From Herbidospora galbida (GTDB taxonomy: Bacteria; Actinomycetota; Actinomycetes; Streptosporangiales; Streptosporangiaceae), in assembly GCF_005233835.1 (NCBI RefSeq), contig NZ_SZQA01000001.1:434001-498000 (forward strand): a stretch of 64,000 bases of DNA, in the 5' to 3' direction. A program made the position numbers and the translations under genes. This document shows, piece by piece, positions 1-8,418 of the stretch. Numbering within the stretch: the first letter of the stretch is position 1; every line of letters begins with the position of its first letter. The notes beneath the pieces were generated by a model, which was not told where the DNA came from, did no database searches, and was given only the letters and a program-made list of their open reading frames with translations.

Positions 1-315
1 GAACATCAGCGCCAGGACGTCGTCGCCGAACCCGTCGGGGTCGAACTCCGGCTCGACCGGGACGTCGGCCGCCAGCAGGGCGTACTTGTCGTGGAGGACC
101 GTCCGGCGGCGGATCGCGTCGATCGCCCGCCGCCGGGCCGTGGCCGTCAGCCAGCCGGCCGGGTTGGCCGGCGAGGCGCGCGGCCACGACGTCAGCGCCT
201 CGGCCACCGCCTCCTGGGCGGCGTCCTCGGCCAGCCCGAAATCGCCGGTGAACCGGGTCAGCGCGGCGACGATCCGGGCCGACTCCGTCCGCCAGACGGC
301 CTCGACGTCGGTCAT
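1..315 (-). CDS. ECF RNA polymerase sigma factor, N-terminal part (cut by window edge)
   Basis: The reverse strand reads 105 codons from an ATG at 315 and runs off the left edge. The visible part is sigma region 2: an N-terminal helix, then the acidic FGLAEDAAQEAV segment, then the DNA-contacting NPAGWL...RRRAIDAIRRR segment. This spacing is typical of the long ECF42-type sigma factors that carry a C-terminal extension; the extension itself lies outside the window. Its ATG overlaps the stop of the upstream YCII gene (ATGA), so the two are translationally coupled. In this family the sigma factor is commonly encoded next to YCII-domain proteins. Target promoters cannot be read from the window. 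Confidence 0.85.
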   Translation of the reverse strand, partial: MTDVEAVWRTESARIVAALTRFTGDFGLAEDAAQEAVAEALTSWPRASPANPAGWLTATARRRAIDAIRRRTVLHDKYALLAADVPVEPEFDPDGFGDDVLALMF

Positions 316-689
316 CAGGCGCGGCTGTCCTGCGGGACCTCGTCGGCCTCGGCCACCCGCCGGACCTCGATCTTCGAGCCGCGGACCGCCGGGACCCGGG
401 TGGCCCACTCGACCGCCTCCCGCTGGGTGGCGACGTCGAGCAGGAAGTAGCCGCCGAACAGTTCCCTGGTCTCGCCGTACGGCCCGTCGGTGACGACCGG
501 GGTCTCGCCGCCGAAGTCGACGACGACGCCCCGCGCCGGATCGTCCAGGCCCTCGGCGGCGAGGAGGACCCCGGCCTTCATCATGTCCTCGATGAACCGG
601 CCGGTCGCGGCCATCGCCTCGTCGATCGAGGCCATCATGGCCGCGTTGGTCTCGTCGGTGCCCCGCATGATCAGCATGTACCTCGGCAT
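315..689 (-). CDS. YCII-related (DGPF-type) protein
   Basis: This is a 124-residue soluble protein starting MPRYMLIM, with the TDGPYGETRELFGGYF block typical of YCII/DGPF-domain proteins paired with ECF sigma factors. A GAGGAG ribosome site lies 5-6 bases before the ATG, which fixes the start. The gene overlaps the following sigma-factor gene by one base pair at the stop. YCII proteins are ferredoxin-like dimers; in such loci they are thought to act as partners or ligand sensors for the sigma factor, but no reaction is established. Family assignment is firm; the role is inferred from context. Confidence 0.85.
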   Translation of the reverse strand: MPRYMLIMRGTDETNAAMMASIDEAMAATGRFIEDMMKAGVLLAAEGLDDPARGVVVDFGGETPVVTDGPYGETRELFGGYFLLDVATQREAVEWATRVPAVRGSKIEVRRVAEADEVPQDSRA

Positions 690-778
690 CGCGCTCTCCT
701 CATCCGGCGGGGCCGCCTCCCGGCCCTCGCACCCACTTGTCGAACGGGCGGGTCGCGGATCGACATCAAGCTTCGACA

Positions 779-1114
779 TCACACAGGGCCGCCGCCGATC
801 CCGATCTCGTTGCCGTCCGGGTCGTGGTAGATCGCCTTGCGGACGCCGTTCTCGTAGGTCTCCCGCTCGACGGGTTCGACGCCGCGCGCGGAGATCGCCG
901 CCACCCGGTCGTCGTAGTCGTCGACGAAGAGGGTCTGCAGGGCGTGGCCCGCGCGCTCGGGGAGGTGCTCGATGTAGAGGTAGCGGTGCTCGGCCAGCTC
1001 CCACACGGCCTCGACGTCGTTGGGGAAGAACGCCGGGGGCGTGCCGAGGAGACGTTCGTACCACTCCAGAGCGCGCCGGTAGTCGGTGACGGGAATGCCC
1101 GCGAACAGGTCCAT
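779..1114 (-). CDS. VOC-family (glyoxalase/bleomycin-resistance fold) protein
   Basis: This 111-residue protein is one VOC module. It has the opening beta strand DLFAGIPVTDY, a central YIEHLPE strand, and a C-terminal YHDPDGNEIGI strand, which is where this fold places a metal-ligand Glu. A 5' extension of the frame exists, but ATG 1114 gives the standard VOC N terminus. It lies upstream of the YCII and sigma genes on the same strand, 89 bp away, and such VOC proteins often accompany ECF42-type loci. The substrate is unknown; it could be a small dioxygenase, a glyoxalase or a binding protein. Confidence 0.75.
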   Translation of the reverse strand: MDLFAGIPVTDYRRALEWYERLLGTPPAFFPNDVEAVWELAEHRYLYIEHLPERAGHALQTLFVDDYDDRVAAISARGVEPVERETYENGVRKAIYHDPDGNEIGIGGGPV

Positions 1115-1143
1115 GCGGCCCACTCTAGGGATCGCGGCCGCGA

Positions 1144-2592
1144 TCATTCGGCCGGACAGACGGTGCCCGGAGGGGGCAGTCTCAGGTCGGTCAGGTAGGT
1201 GGTCGCGTACCGGATCGGGCACTTCTTCCCCCACAGGTACAGCGCGTGCCCGGGGCCGTCGTAGCCGACCGTCACCGATCCGGGGACCTTCCTGATCAGG
1301 CTCTCCGTCCACACGTAGTCGCCCCACATGCTGCCCGCGCCCAGGAGCGGCGGCAGCTCGCGCGTGGGCAGGGGACGCGGCGGGTTGGCGACGCGCAGCG
1401 GCCAGCCGGTGCAGCCCAGGGCGTCGAACGCCGCTCCCCCGAAGTTCGGCGACGCCTGCCGCGCCTGACGGCGGAACTCCTCCAGCTGCGCGTAGCCGGT
1501 GTAGCCACGCCCGTCTCCGCAGGTCATCGCCAGAGCTCCGGGGGTGGCCCAGGCGCGGGCGTTGCCGAGGGCGGCGTCGGCGAAGCCGGATCCGTCGCCC
1601 CGCACGGCCTTGGCGATCGCGTCGGCGAAGGCCGACCACCGCGCGTTCCCGGGGCCGGGGTCGGCCGTGAAGCCGAAGCTGCGCAGGTGCCATCCGGTCA
1701 GCTCGCCCTCGCCGAAGTGGGGGGAGGTCACCCGGATCGGCGTACGGTCGGCGCCTTCGGTGAGTTCGCGCCAGACCGCCTTCACGTCCTGTCCGTGCAG
1801 CGCGCAGGCGGGGGTGGCCGCGCACCAGGCGGCGAACCTGGTGAGGGTCTCCTCCATGACGGGCAGAGTGCGGAGCGTCTGGGTGAGCCAGCCGTCGACG
1901 TGGTTGGCCGTCCCGTCCAAATACATCGCCCGGATCCGCCGCGGGAACAGCCGGGCGTACGCGACGGCGGGCGCCCCTCCGTAGGAGTTGGCCATGAAAC
2001 TCAGCCGCTCCTCGCCGAGGGCACGGCGGATCGCGTCCATGTCCTTGGCGACCGACAGCGAGTCCATGGTGGCGAACAGTCCGGTCGTGTCCGCCTCCCG
2101 GCACGCGGCGAAGCCCGCGGCCATCGCCTCGGTCAGGGCCCGGTAGTCCGTCCGGCTCACCGGTTCGGACAGCGTCGTCGCGGGTTCCAGGCAGGCCGGG
2201 GGCAGCCGGTCGAGCCACACGCTGGTGCGGGGGTCGTAGGCGACCAGGTCGAACCTGCGCCGGAGGTCGGCGAGGCCGGCGGCGGCGCGCTTCAGGTCCT
2301 CGACGCCGCTGGCACCGGGACCGCCGGGCACGCCCAGGACGCTGCCGATCCGCCGAGCGGGCTCGGTGGCGGGTAATCGCACCAGGTCCAGCGTGATCCT
2401 CGGCCCGCCGGCCTCGGCCCAGTCGACGGGCACCTCGATCGTGGCGCACCGCATGTCCGCCGGCAGGTCCCGGCCGGCGCAGTCGCGCCAGAGCGGCTCG
2501 CGGGCCGCCGCCGGGGCCGGCCAGGTCAGGGAAGCCAGCGTCAGGCCGGTGAGAAGCGCGGCATATCGGCGCCGCCGTTCAGTTGTCATCAT
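1144..2592 (-). CDS. Exported alpha/beta hydrolase, tripeptidyl-aminopeptidase-like (S33 type)
   Basis: The product has 482 residues. An N-terminal signal peptide (MMTTERRRRY followed by a hydrophobic stretch ending WPAPAAA) is followed by an alpha/beta-hydrolase fold. The oxyanion segment VPGGPGASG, the nucleophile elbow MANSYGG, and a C-terminal block with YDGPGHALYLWGKKCP carrying the likely catalytic His match the secreted proline/tripeptidyl aminopeptidases of actinomycetes (hydrolase domain plus TAP-like C terminus). Two adjacent ATGs lie at 2592 and 2589 with no clear ribosome site. It is divergent from the histidine kinase gene. A peptidase or esterase activity outside the cell is inferred. 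Confidence 0.75.
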   Translation of the reverse strand: MMTTERRRRYAALLTGLTLASLTWPAPAAAREPLWRDCAGRDLPADMRCATIEVPVDWAEAGGPRITLDLVRLPATEPARRIGSVLGVPGGPGASGVEDLKRAAAGLADLRRRFDLVAYDPRTSVWLDRLPPACLEPATTLSEPVSRTDYRALTEAMAAGFAACREADTTGLFATMDSLSVAKDMDAIRRALGEERLSFMANSYGGAPAVAYARLFPRRIRAMYLDGTANHVDGWLTQTLRTLPVMEETLTRFAAWCAATPACALHGQDVKAVWRELTEGADRTPIRVTSPHFGEGELTGWHLRSFGFTADPGPGNARWSAFADAIAKAVRGDGSGFADAALGNARAWATPGALAMTCGDGRGYTGYAQLEEFRRQARQASPNFGGAAFDALGCTGWPLRVANPPRPLPTRELPPLLGAGSMWGDYVWTESLIRKVPGSVTVGYDGPGHALYLWGKKCPIRYATTYLTDLRLPPPGTVCPAE

Positions 2593-2691
2593 GGTGATCA
2601 CTCTGTCGGCGAGGATCGGTCGGCACCACGGGGACATCCTCCGGACCTTTTCCGGATGTCCTCCGCGGTTGTCCGCCAGGAGAGGAGGCGC

Positions 2692-3882
2692 GTGCTGGTC
2701 ACCACGGGACGCGCGCTCGCGTACACGCTGCTCCTGCCTCTGACGGCGGGGATCGGCCTGGTCCATCTCGTCGTGGTGCTGCTGAGCGTGCTCACGACGG
2801 TCAACCTCGTCGGAGTGCCGATGCTGGCCCTGAGCCTGGTCGCCGCCAGGGGTCTGGGCACGGTCAACCGGCGGCTGGCCCGCGCGCTCCTCGGGGCGCG
2901 GGTGACCGATCCGGCCCCTTTCCGGCCGGGAAAGGGGCTGTTCCGGTGGATGGGCGCGGCGCTCGTCGACGCGACGGGGTGGCGAGCCGTCGGCCACGCC
3001 CTGATCCGGATCCCCGCCGCCGTCCTCGCCCTCGCCGCCGCCGCCGGGCTGTGGGGCGGCGGCCTGATCCTGCTCGTCTCCCCGGTGTGGCGGCTGGTCC
3101 CCGACGGCTGGCCGAGCGCGGCGCTGCTGGCCCCGGCCGGTCTCGCGCTGCTGCTGCTGGCTCCCCGGGGCCTGCGCCTCGCCCTGGCTCCCGAACGGCT
3201 CCTCGCCGGGACGTTGCTGGGCATGTCCGCGAGCGAGACGAGGATCCGCAGGCTGGAGCAGGCGCGGGCGTTCGCGGTGGACGACGCCGTCGCCCGGCTC
3301 CGTCAGGTCGAGCGCGACCTGCACGACGGGACCTCCGCCCGTCTGGTGACGCTGGCCATGAGCCTGGGCCTGGCAAGGGAGGAACTCGACCTCGCCCACC
3401 ACCCCGGCCACCTCGAACGCGCCCGCGAGCTGGTCGGCGGCGCGCACCGCGACGCCAAGGAGACCGTGGCCGAACTGCGCGACCTGATCCGGGGCATCCT
3501 CCCGCCCGCGCTCGACCAGGGACTCGAGACCGCCCTGGCCACCCTCGCCGCCCGCACCCCGATCCCCGTCCGGCTGCACACCGACCTGCCCGAGCGGCCG
3601 GACCCCTCCATCGAGGTCGTCGCCTACTTCTGCGCCACCGAGCTGCTCGCCAACGTCGTCCGGCACAGCGGCGCCCGGCACGCCGCCGTCGACGTCCGGG
3701 GCCGGGACGGCCGGCTGACTCTGACCGTCCGCGACGACGGCACGGGCGGCGCGGTCGCGGGCGCCGGATCCGGCCTGCGCGGCCTGGCCGCCCGGGTCGG
3801 CGCGGTGGACGGCGCCATCGACGTCCGCAGTCCCGCCGGAGGCCCTACGGTGATCACCGTGGCCCTCCCCTTTCGCATCTGA
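2692..3882 (+). CDS. Sensor histidine kinase (HisKA_3 type)
   Basis: The product has 396 residues. Four hydrophobic segments in the first ~160 residues form a membrane sensor domain. The dimerisation/phosphoacceptor helix contains ERDLHDG with His211 as phosphorylation site, and the HATPase part has an N box near ELLANVVRHSG and a glycine-rich DDGTGG loop. I chose GTG 2692 because AGGAG lies eight bases before it; an in-frame ATG at 2656 lacks such a site. The response-regulator gene starts 11 bp downstream, so the two form an operon and a two-component pair. The signal is unknown. Confidence 0.9.
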   Translation: MLVTTGRALAYTLLLPLTAGIGLVHLVVVLLSVLTTVNLVGVPMLALSLVAARGLGTVNRRLARALLGARVTDPAPFRPGKGLFRWMGAALVDATGWRAVGHALIRIPAAVLALAAAAGLWGGGLILLVSPVWRLVPDGWPSAALLAPAGLALLLLAPRGLRLALAPERLLAGTLLGMSASETRIRRLEQARAFAVDDAVARLRQVERDLHDGTSARLVTLAMSLGLAREELDLAHHPGHLERARELVGGAHRDAKETVAELRDLIRGILPPALDQGLETALATLAARTPIPVRLHTDLPERPDPSIEVVAYFCATELLANVVRHSGARHAAVDVRGRDGRLTLTVRDDGTGGAVAGAGSGLRGLAARVGAVDGAIDVRSPAGGPTVITVALPFRI

Positions 3883-3893
3883 AGGGATGACGC

Positions 3894-4538
3894 ATGCGCA
3901 TCGTGATCGCCGAAGACGCGGTGATGCTCAGAGACGGCCTCCGCATGCTGCTCACCGCCCGGGGCCGGGACGTGGTGGCCGCCGTGGGCGACGGCGAGGC
4001 GCTCCGGGCGGCCGTGGCCGAACACGAACCCGACGTCGCCGTGGTCGACGTGCGCATGCCCCCGACCCACACCGACGAGGGCCTCCAGGCCGCGATCCGG
4101 ATCCGCCGCGACCACCCGAACGTGGGCGTGCTGGTGTTCTCCCAGTACATCGAGACGCGGTACGCCGCCCAGCTGCTCGCCGACGGCGCCCACGGCGTGG
4201 GCTATCTCCTGAAGGAGCGCGTCGCCGACGTGAGCGACTTCCTGTCCGCGCTCGACCGGATCGCGGGCGGCGAGACCGTGCTGGACCCGGAGGTGGTCAC
4301 CCAGATCATGGGCGCGAGCCGTCGCGCGGAGACGCTGGTCACCCTCACCTCCAGGGAGCGCGACGTGCTGGCCCTGATGGCGGAGGGCCGGTCGAACACC
4401 GCCATCGCGGGCGCACTGTTCCTGTCGTACGGCTCGGTGGAGAAGCACGTCAGTCAGATCTTCGCCAAACTCGGCCTGCCGCCGTCGGACAACGACCACC
4501 GCCGCGTCCTGGCCGTCCTGCGTCACCTTCAGGCCTGA
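3894..4538 (+). CDS. Response regulator, NarL/LuxR family
   Basis: The 214-residue protein has a receiver domain with the phospho-acceptor Asp52 in VVDVRMPP, a conserved Lys in YLLKERV, and a C-terminal LuxR-type helix-turn-helix (LTSRERDVLALMAEG to SYGSVEKHVSQIFAKLGL). It is co-transcribed with the histidine kinase. Its last ten bases overlap the 3' end of the TetR gene on the other strand, so the two transcripts converge with no spacer. Targets are not visible; the divergent exported hydrolase upstream of the kinase is a candidate. Confidence 0.92.
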   Translation: MRIVIAEDAVMLRDGLRMLLTARGRDVVAAVGDGEALRAAVAEHEPDVAVVDVRMPPTHTDEGLQAAIRIRRDHPNVGVLVFSQYIETRYAAQLLADGAHGVGYLLKERVADVSDFLSALDRIAGGETVLDPEVVTQIMGASRRAETLVTLTSRERDVLALMAEGRSNTAIAGALFLSYGSVEKHVSQIFAKLGLPPSDNDHRRVLAVLRHLQA

Positions 4539-5110
4539 GACGGCGTGGGCGGCACGCCTTCGAGCAGGATCGCGAGGTAGCGGCGGGCGGTGTCGATCCG
4601 GTCGGCGTGACCGCCCCCGCGCACCGCCACCGCGTGGGCGACGCCGCACATCAGCGGCACCAGGTCGGCCGCGGTGAGGTCGGGGCGGACGGCTCCGGCG
4701 GCGCGGGCCCGGTCGAGGAGCGCGGTGCCGGCCGAGGCGAGCGACTCCTTGAGTTCGGTCGTACGCGGCAGGGCGTCGGTGGCCGTGGCGGCGACCGGGG
4801 GCAGGGCGGCGTCGGTGACCTGCGCCTCGACGACGCGGGTCAGGAAGCCCTCCAGGGCACGCCAGGCGTCGGGGTCGGCCAGGGCCTGCTCGCCGTGCGC
4901 GGCCAGCGCCTCCAGGCAGGGAGCGGCGACGGTCTCCAGCAGCGCCTCGGGGGTGGCGAAGTGACGGTAGACCGTGGCTACCCCGAGGCCGGCCCGGTGG
5001 GCGACGTCATTGAGCTGCAACGCGATGCCCTGGTCGACCAGGTCGCGGGCGGTGGCGACGATCCGCTCCCAGTTGCGGGCGGCGTCCTTGCGCAGCGATG
5101 TGGTCGTCAT
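4529..5110 (-). CDS. TetR-family transcriptional regulator
   Basis: The product has 193 residues. The N-terminal helix-turn-helix spans roughly residues 15-58 with the LNDVAHRAGLGVATVYRHF recognition segment, and an all-helical ligand-binding domain follows. Its ATG overlaps the stop of the upstream SDR gene by four bases, so it is translated with that gene and probably regulates it from the palindromes at 6001-6060. Such TetR-SDR pairs usually respond to a small hydrophobic substrate of the dehydrogenase; the ligand is unknown. Confidence 0.9.
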   Translation of the reverse strand: MTTTSLRKDAARNWERIVATARDLVDQGIALQLNDVAHRAGLGVATVYRHFATPEALLETVAAPCLEALAAHGEQALADPDAWRALEGFLTRVVEAQVTDAALPPVAATATDALPRTTELKESLASAGTALLDRARAAGAVRPDLTAADLVPLMCGVAHAVAVRGGGHADRIDTARRYLAILLEGVPPTPSQA

Positions 5111-5988
5111 GGGGAGATTATCCCGGGCGCATGAGCTCGGCTGAGCAGGCCCACGGCCTCGGCGACGCGGGGGTCGGTGGCCGCGCGGATCGGGGTGACC
5201 GGGCGGCCCCAGGGCCCGATGACGAGACCGGTCCGGCCGGTCAGCGCCGGATCGGTGGCGGCGGTGACCGAGGAGCGGGCCGCCCTGGACGCCGGGCCCG
5301 AGGTGCTGCGGGCGAACACGCGGCGGACCAGCGGCCACAGCAGCCGCAGGGGCGGCGAGACGATCGCCGGGTCGGTCATGGTGCCGTCGGTCATGTCGGT
5401 CGCGGCGCCGCCGGGATCGGCGGCGAAGACCGCGACGCCGGTGCCGTCGAGCCGTTTGGCCAGGTCGAGGGTGTAGGCCAGGTTGGCGAGCTTGGCGCGG
5501 CCGTACCAGTGGAAGCCGTAGTAGCCGCCCGGGGGTTCGACGGCGTCGAAGCGGCGCTTGGCGGCGCGGACCGCGCCGGAGGTCACGTTCACGATCCGGC
5601 TCGGCGCTCCGGCGGTGAGCGCGGGCAGCAGCGACTCGGTCAACAGGTAGGGCGACAGGTGGTTGACCACGAACGAGGCCTCGACGCCGTCGAGGTCCGC
5701 GCGCCGGGGGAACATCGCCCCGACGTTGTTGACCAGCACCGTCAACGGCACCCCTGCCGCGGCGACGTCGTGGGCCAGCGCCCTGACCTGGTCGAGCGAG
5801 CCGAGGTCGGCCGATCGGAACCGGGCGGGGTGGGCCGGCCGCGTGGCGTCGATCCGCTCGACCGCGCGGGCTCCCCGGCCGGGGTCGCGCCCGACCACGG
5901 TGACCGCGAACCCGGCGGCGGCCAGCCCCAGCGCGGTCTCCAGGCCGATGCCACCCGTGCCGGCCGTGACCAGAGCCGTCTTCGTCAT
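5107..5988 (-). CDS. Short-chain dehydrogenase/reductase (retinol-dehydrogenase-like SDR)
   Basis: The 293-residue SDR starts MTKTALVTAGTGGIG. The glycine-rich cofactor loop is TAGTGGIG, the structural motif is NNVGA, and the catalytic Tyr/Lys pair lies in YGRAKLAN with Ser in VTSGAV. Length and the extended C-terminal part fit the WW-oxidoreductase/retinol dehydrogenase-like SDRs. A full AAGGAGGGG ribosome site precedes the ATG, and a 31-bp palindrome starts immediately upstream of that site. It is the first gene of a two-gene operon with the TetR regulator. Confidence 0.88.
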   Translation of the reverse strand: MTKTALVTAGTGGIGLETALGLAAAGFAVTVVGRDPGRGARAVERIDATRPAHPARFRSADLGSLDQVRALAHDVAAAGVPLTVLVNNVGAMFPRRADLDGVEASFVVNHLSPYLLTESLLPALTAGAPSRIVNVTSGAVRAAKRRFDAVEPPGGYYGFHWYGRAKLANLAYTLDLAKRLDGTGVAVFAADPGGAATDMTDGTMTDPAIVSPPLRLLWPLVRRVFARSTSGPASRAARSSVTAATDPALTGRTGLVIGPWGRPVTPIRAATDPRVAEAVGLLSRAHAPGIISP

Positions 5989-6000
5989 GTGCCCCTCCTT

Positions 6001-6031
6001 CAGATAAGCGGATAGCTCATCCGCTTATCTG
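6001..6031. promoter_or_regulatory. 31-bp palindrome upstream of SDR-TetR operon (operator A)
   Basis: Two perfect 13-bp arms, CAGATAAGCGGAT and ATCCGCTTATCTG, flank the 5-bp centre AGCTC. It abuts the ribosome site of the SDR gene, so it could act as a TetR operator or as an RNA hairpin in the leader. Length and symmetry fit TetR operators. A second copy of the core lies at 6044-6060. Confidence 0.75.
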
Positions 6032-6043
6032 AAGGTAGCACAA

Positions 6044-6060
6044 GTGGATGAGCTATCCGC
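6044..6060. promoter_or_regulatory. Second operator-like site (operator B)
   Basis: GTGGATGAGCTATCCGC is the reverse complement of the core of the 6001-6031 palindrome with one mismatch. The centres are 36 bp apart. It overlaps the last codons of the converging-in AraC gene (stop at 6053), so binding there could also affect read-through from that gene. Confidence 0.65.
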
Positions 6061-7012
6061 TTTGTGGGATCGTGGTGGCGAAGCGCCGGCGGTAGGCGGT
6101 GGGCGTGATGCCGAGGTGGCGGTCGAAGACGCGGCGGAGGGTCTCGTCGCTGCCCAGCCCGCTGTCGCGGGCCGCCGTGGTGACGCTGTGCCCGTCGAGC
6201 AGCAGCCGCTGGGCGTGTTCGAGCCGGACCCGCTCGACCCAGCGGGCCGGGGTGGTGCCCAGTTCGGTGTGGAACAGCCGGGTCAGGTGCCGGGTGCTGA
6301 CGGCAGCGGCGGAGGCCATGGCCGGCAGGCCGTGATCGGCGGCCGGGTCGGCCAGCACGGAGTCGATCAGGACGCGCAGGACGTCGTTGCGCGGCGGCGG
6401 CGTGGCGGCCGCCGTGAACTGCGACTGCCCGCCCGGCCGCTGCATGAAGACGACCAGTTCGCGGGCGACGCGGCGGGCCGTCTCGGCGCCGTGGTCGTCT
6501 TCGACGAGGGCCAGGGTCAGGTCGATGCCCGCGCTGATCCCCGCCGAGGTGATGAATCGGCCATCCCGGACGTGGATCGCGTCTGGCTCGACACGCACCC
6601 GGGGATGACGGCGGGCCAGGACGTCGGCGTGCCGCCAGTGCGTGGTGGCCCGGCGCCCGTCGAGCAGGCCGAGCTCGGCCAGGACGAAGGCGCCGGTGCA
6701 CACCGAGGCGACCCGGGTGGCGCCGCCGGCCACCGCGCGGGTCGTCGCCAGCAGGCCCTCGTCGAGAGGCCGTTCGGCCAGCCGGTCGCCGCCGGAGACG
6801 ATCGCCGTGTCGATCCGGCCGGCCTCGGCCGCCGTCACGACGCCGCTCAGCGGCATCCCGGTCGACGTGGTGACCTGGCCGCCGGAGGCGGAGATCAAGA
6901 CGAGCTCGTAGGGATGACCGGCCAGGCCCGCCTGGTGCAGGACCTCGGCGGGTCCGCTGACGTCGAGCATGGTCACCCCGTCGAACACCACGAACCCCAC
7001 GCGGTGGGTCAT
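6053..7012 (-). CDS. GlxA-type transcriptional regulator (DJ-1/PfpI domain plus AraC HTH)
   Basis: The product has 319 residues. The N-terminal ~190 residues form a class-I glutamine-amidotransferase-like (DJ-1/PfpI) domain with the nucleophile-elbow-like segment SVCTGAFVLAELGLLDG, a Cys that is retained. The C-terminal ~100 residues are a double AraC helix-turn-helix (MASAAAVSTRHLTRLFHTELG and ...DSGLGSDETLRRVF). It is divergent from the HD-domain gene with a 94-bp spacer, making that gene its likely target. Close relatives regulate nitrogen-containing small-molecule metabolism, but the effector here is unknown. Confidence 0.9.
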   Translation of the reverse strand: MTHRVGFVVFDGVTMLDVSGPAEVLHQAGLAGHPYELVLISASGGQVTTSTGMPLSGVVTAAEAGRIDTAIVSGGDRLAERPLDEGLLATTRAVAGGATRVASVCTGAFVLAELGLLDGRRATTHWRHADVLARRHPRVRVEPDAIHVRDGRFITSAGISAGIDLTLALVEDDHGAETARRVARELVVFMQRPGGQSQFTAAATPPPRNDVLRVLIDSVLADPAADHGLPAMASAAAVSTRHLTRLFHTELGTTPARWVERVRLEHAQRLLLDGHSVTTAARDSGLGSDETLRRVFDRHLGITPTAYRRRFATTIPQSG

Positions 7013-7106
7013 GTCTGAATCTGTGGTTCATCTGTCAGAAAGGACATGGCCCCCAGTGTAGGCGTGGGGAGAGTCTGGAGTCGTACCGAGGAAAGGGAGA
7101 GAGATC

Positions 7107-7745
7107 ATGAGCGAGGCCATCGCGGGTGTGCGGATCCCCGACAGCCCTCTCGCGCGGGCGGCGACCGAGCTGGTCAGGGAGGCGGCCACACCGCTGCTGT
7201 TCGACCACTCCCGGCGGGTGTTCCTGTGGGGATCACTGCGCGGGCGCGACCAGGGCCTGTCCTTCGATCCCGAGCTGCTGTACGTCGGCGCGATGTTCCA
7301 CGATCTCGGGCTGACCGACCGATACCGCAGCAAGGGTCAGCGGTTCGAGATCGACGGCGCCGACGAGGCGCGCCGGTTCATGCGCACCCACGGGATCGTG
7401 GGCCGGGAGGCCGACGTGGTGTGGACGGCCATCGCCCTGCACACCACACCGGAGATCCCGCTGCACATGGCGCCCGAGATCGCCCTGGTCACCCGGGGGG
7501 TCGAGCTCGACGTGCTGGGCATCGGCTACGACGCCGTCTCCGACGCCCAGCGCGCGGCCGTGGTGGACGCCCATCCCCGTCCCGACTTCAAGAAGCGGAT
7601 CCTGGCCGCGTTCACCGACGGGATCAAGGACCGCCCGGAGACGACGTTCGGCAACGTCAAGGCCGACGTGCTGGCCCACTTCGTGCCCGGGTTCGTCCGC
7701 GGCGACTTCGTCGAGGTCATCGAGAACTCGGCCTGGCCCGAGTAG
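7107..7745 (+). CDS. HD-domain protein (cyanamide-hydratase-like)
   Basis: This 212-residue protein has the HD metal motif in order: His in FDHSRRVFLWG, the HD pair in GAMFHDLGLT, and a later IALHTTPEIPLH segment supplying further ligands. Length and order resemble the HD proteins related to cyanamide/isonitrile hydratases rather than nucleotide phosphohydrolases. GGAAAGGGAGAG lies before the ATG. Its stop codon touches the stop of the deacetylase-like gene on the other strand with no spacer. Divergence from a GlxA-type regulator supports control by a nitrile- or amide-type compound; this is inference. Confidence 0.75.
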   Translation: MSEAIAGVRIPDSPLARAATELVREAATPLLFDHSRRVFLWGSLRGRDQGLSFDPELLYVGAMFHDLGLTDRYRSKGQRFEIDGADEARRFMRTHGIVGREADVVWTAIALHTTPEIPLHMAPEIALVTRGVELDVLGIGYDAVSDAQRAAVVDAHPRPDFKKRILAAFTDGIKDRPETTFGNVKADVLAHFVPGFVRGDFVEVIENSAWPE

Positions 7746-8417
7746 TCAGGCGATGCGCTGGATCATCGTGTTGCTGATCTGGTAGCGGTAGCCGGCGTCG
7801 AGCACCGCCCGGTCCTGGAAGTCGCTGGTGCCGAACGGAGTGCCGTACAGGTAGACGTTGGCGACGGCCTCCTGGCCGGTCACCTCCTGGATGCGGCGGC
7901 GCGGCTCGACCAGTTCGCGTTCCACGTCGGCGGCCGTGACGATGGCGCCGATCGGCGAGTGGCTGCCGGTGTGCGGGACCACGACATGACGCCGGCCGAT
8001 CTCGGCGACCTCGTCCCAGGTCAGGGCTAGGCGGTCGTAGGAGAGCTCCTCTTCCACCAGGTCGATGTCGTGGGCGTCGGCGAAGGCGCGCTGCTCGTCG
8101 GGCGGGCAGTCGACGAACCTGGTGATGATCGGGAACCACGCGGTGAGGCCCAGTTCGTCGCAGATGGGGGCGGCGACGGTGTGGTTGTTGCGGTAGCCCT
8201 CGTAGAAGACCGGGATGAAGCCGGGCCGGTCGAGGCCCCACTCGCCGGTGGCGTAGAAGCGGTCGAGGTCGGCCACGGTGACGCTCGCGAACGCCTCGGC
8301 GTAGGCGGTGAGCTCCTCGCGGAGCTGGTCGGCGGTCGACGCCGGGGTGTTGTGGTAGTTGACGACGCGCAGGTAGCGGCCCTCTTCGAGAGAGGTGCGG
8401 TAGTCGGCGAAACCCAT
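7746..8417 (-). CDS. Polysaccharide-deacetylase-fold protein with degenerate metal motif
   Basis: The 223-residue protein has the opening strand LRVVNYHN, and a motif-2-like PHTGSHS matching the H(S/T)xxH metal pair of NodB-type deacetylases. Where the family has TFDDGYRNN it reads VFYEGYRNN: the catalytic Asp is Tyr and the metal-binding Asp is Glu. It has no signal peptide. The next gene upstream ends one base before its ATG, so they form an operon. The fold call is fair; ordinary deacetylase activity looks unlikely. Confidence 0.7.
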   Translation of the reverse strand: MGFADYRTSLEEGRYLRVVNYHNTPASTADQLREELTAYAEAFASVTVADLDRFYATGEWGLDRPGFIPVFYEGYRNNHTVAAPICDELGLTAWFPIITRFVDCPPDEQRAFADAHDIDLVEEELSYDRLALTWDEVAEIGRRHVVVPHTGSHSPIGAIVTAADVERELVEPRRRIQEVTGQEAVANVYLYGTPFGTSDFQDRAVLDAGYRYQISNTMIQRIA

Positions 8418-8418
8418 G

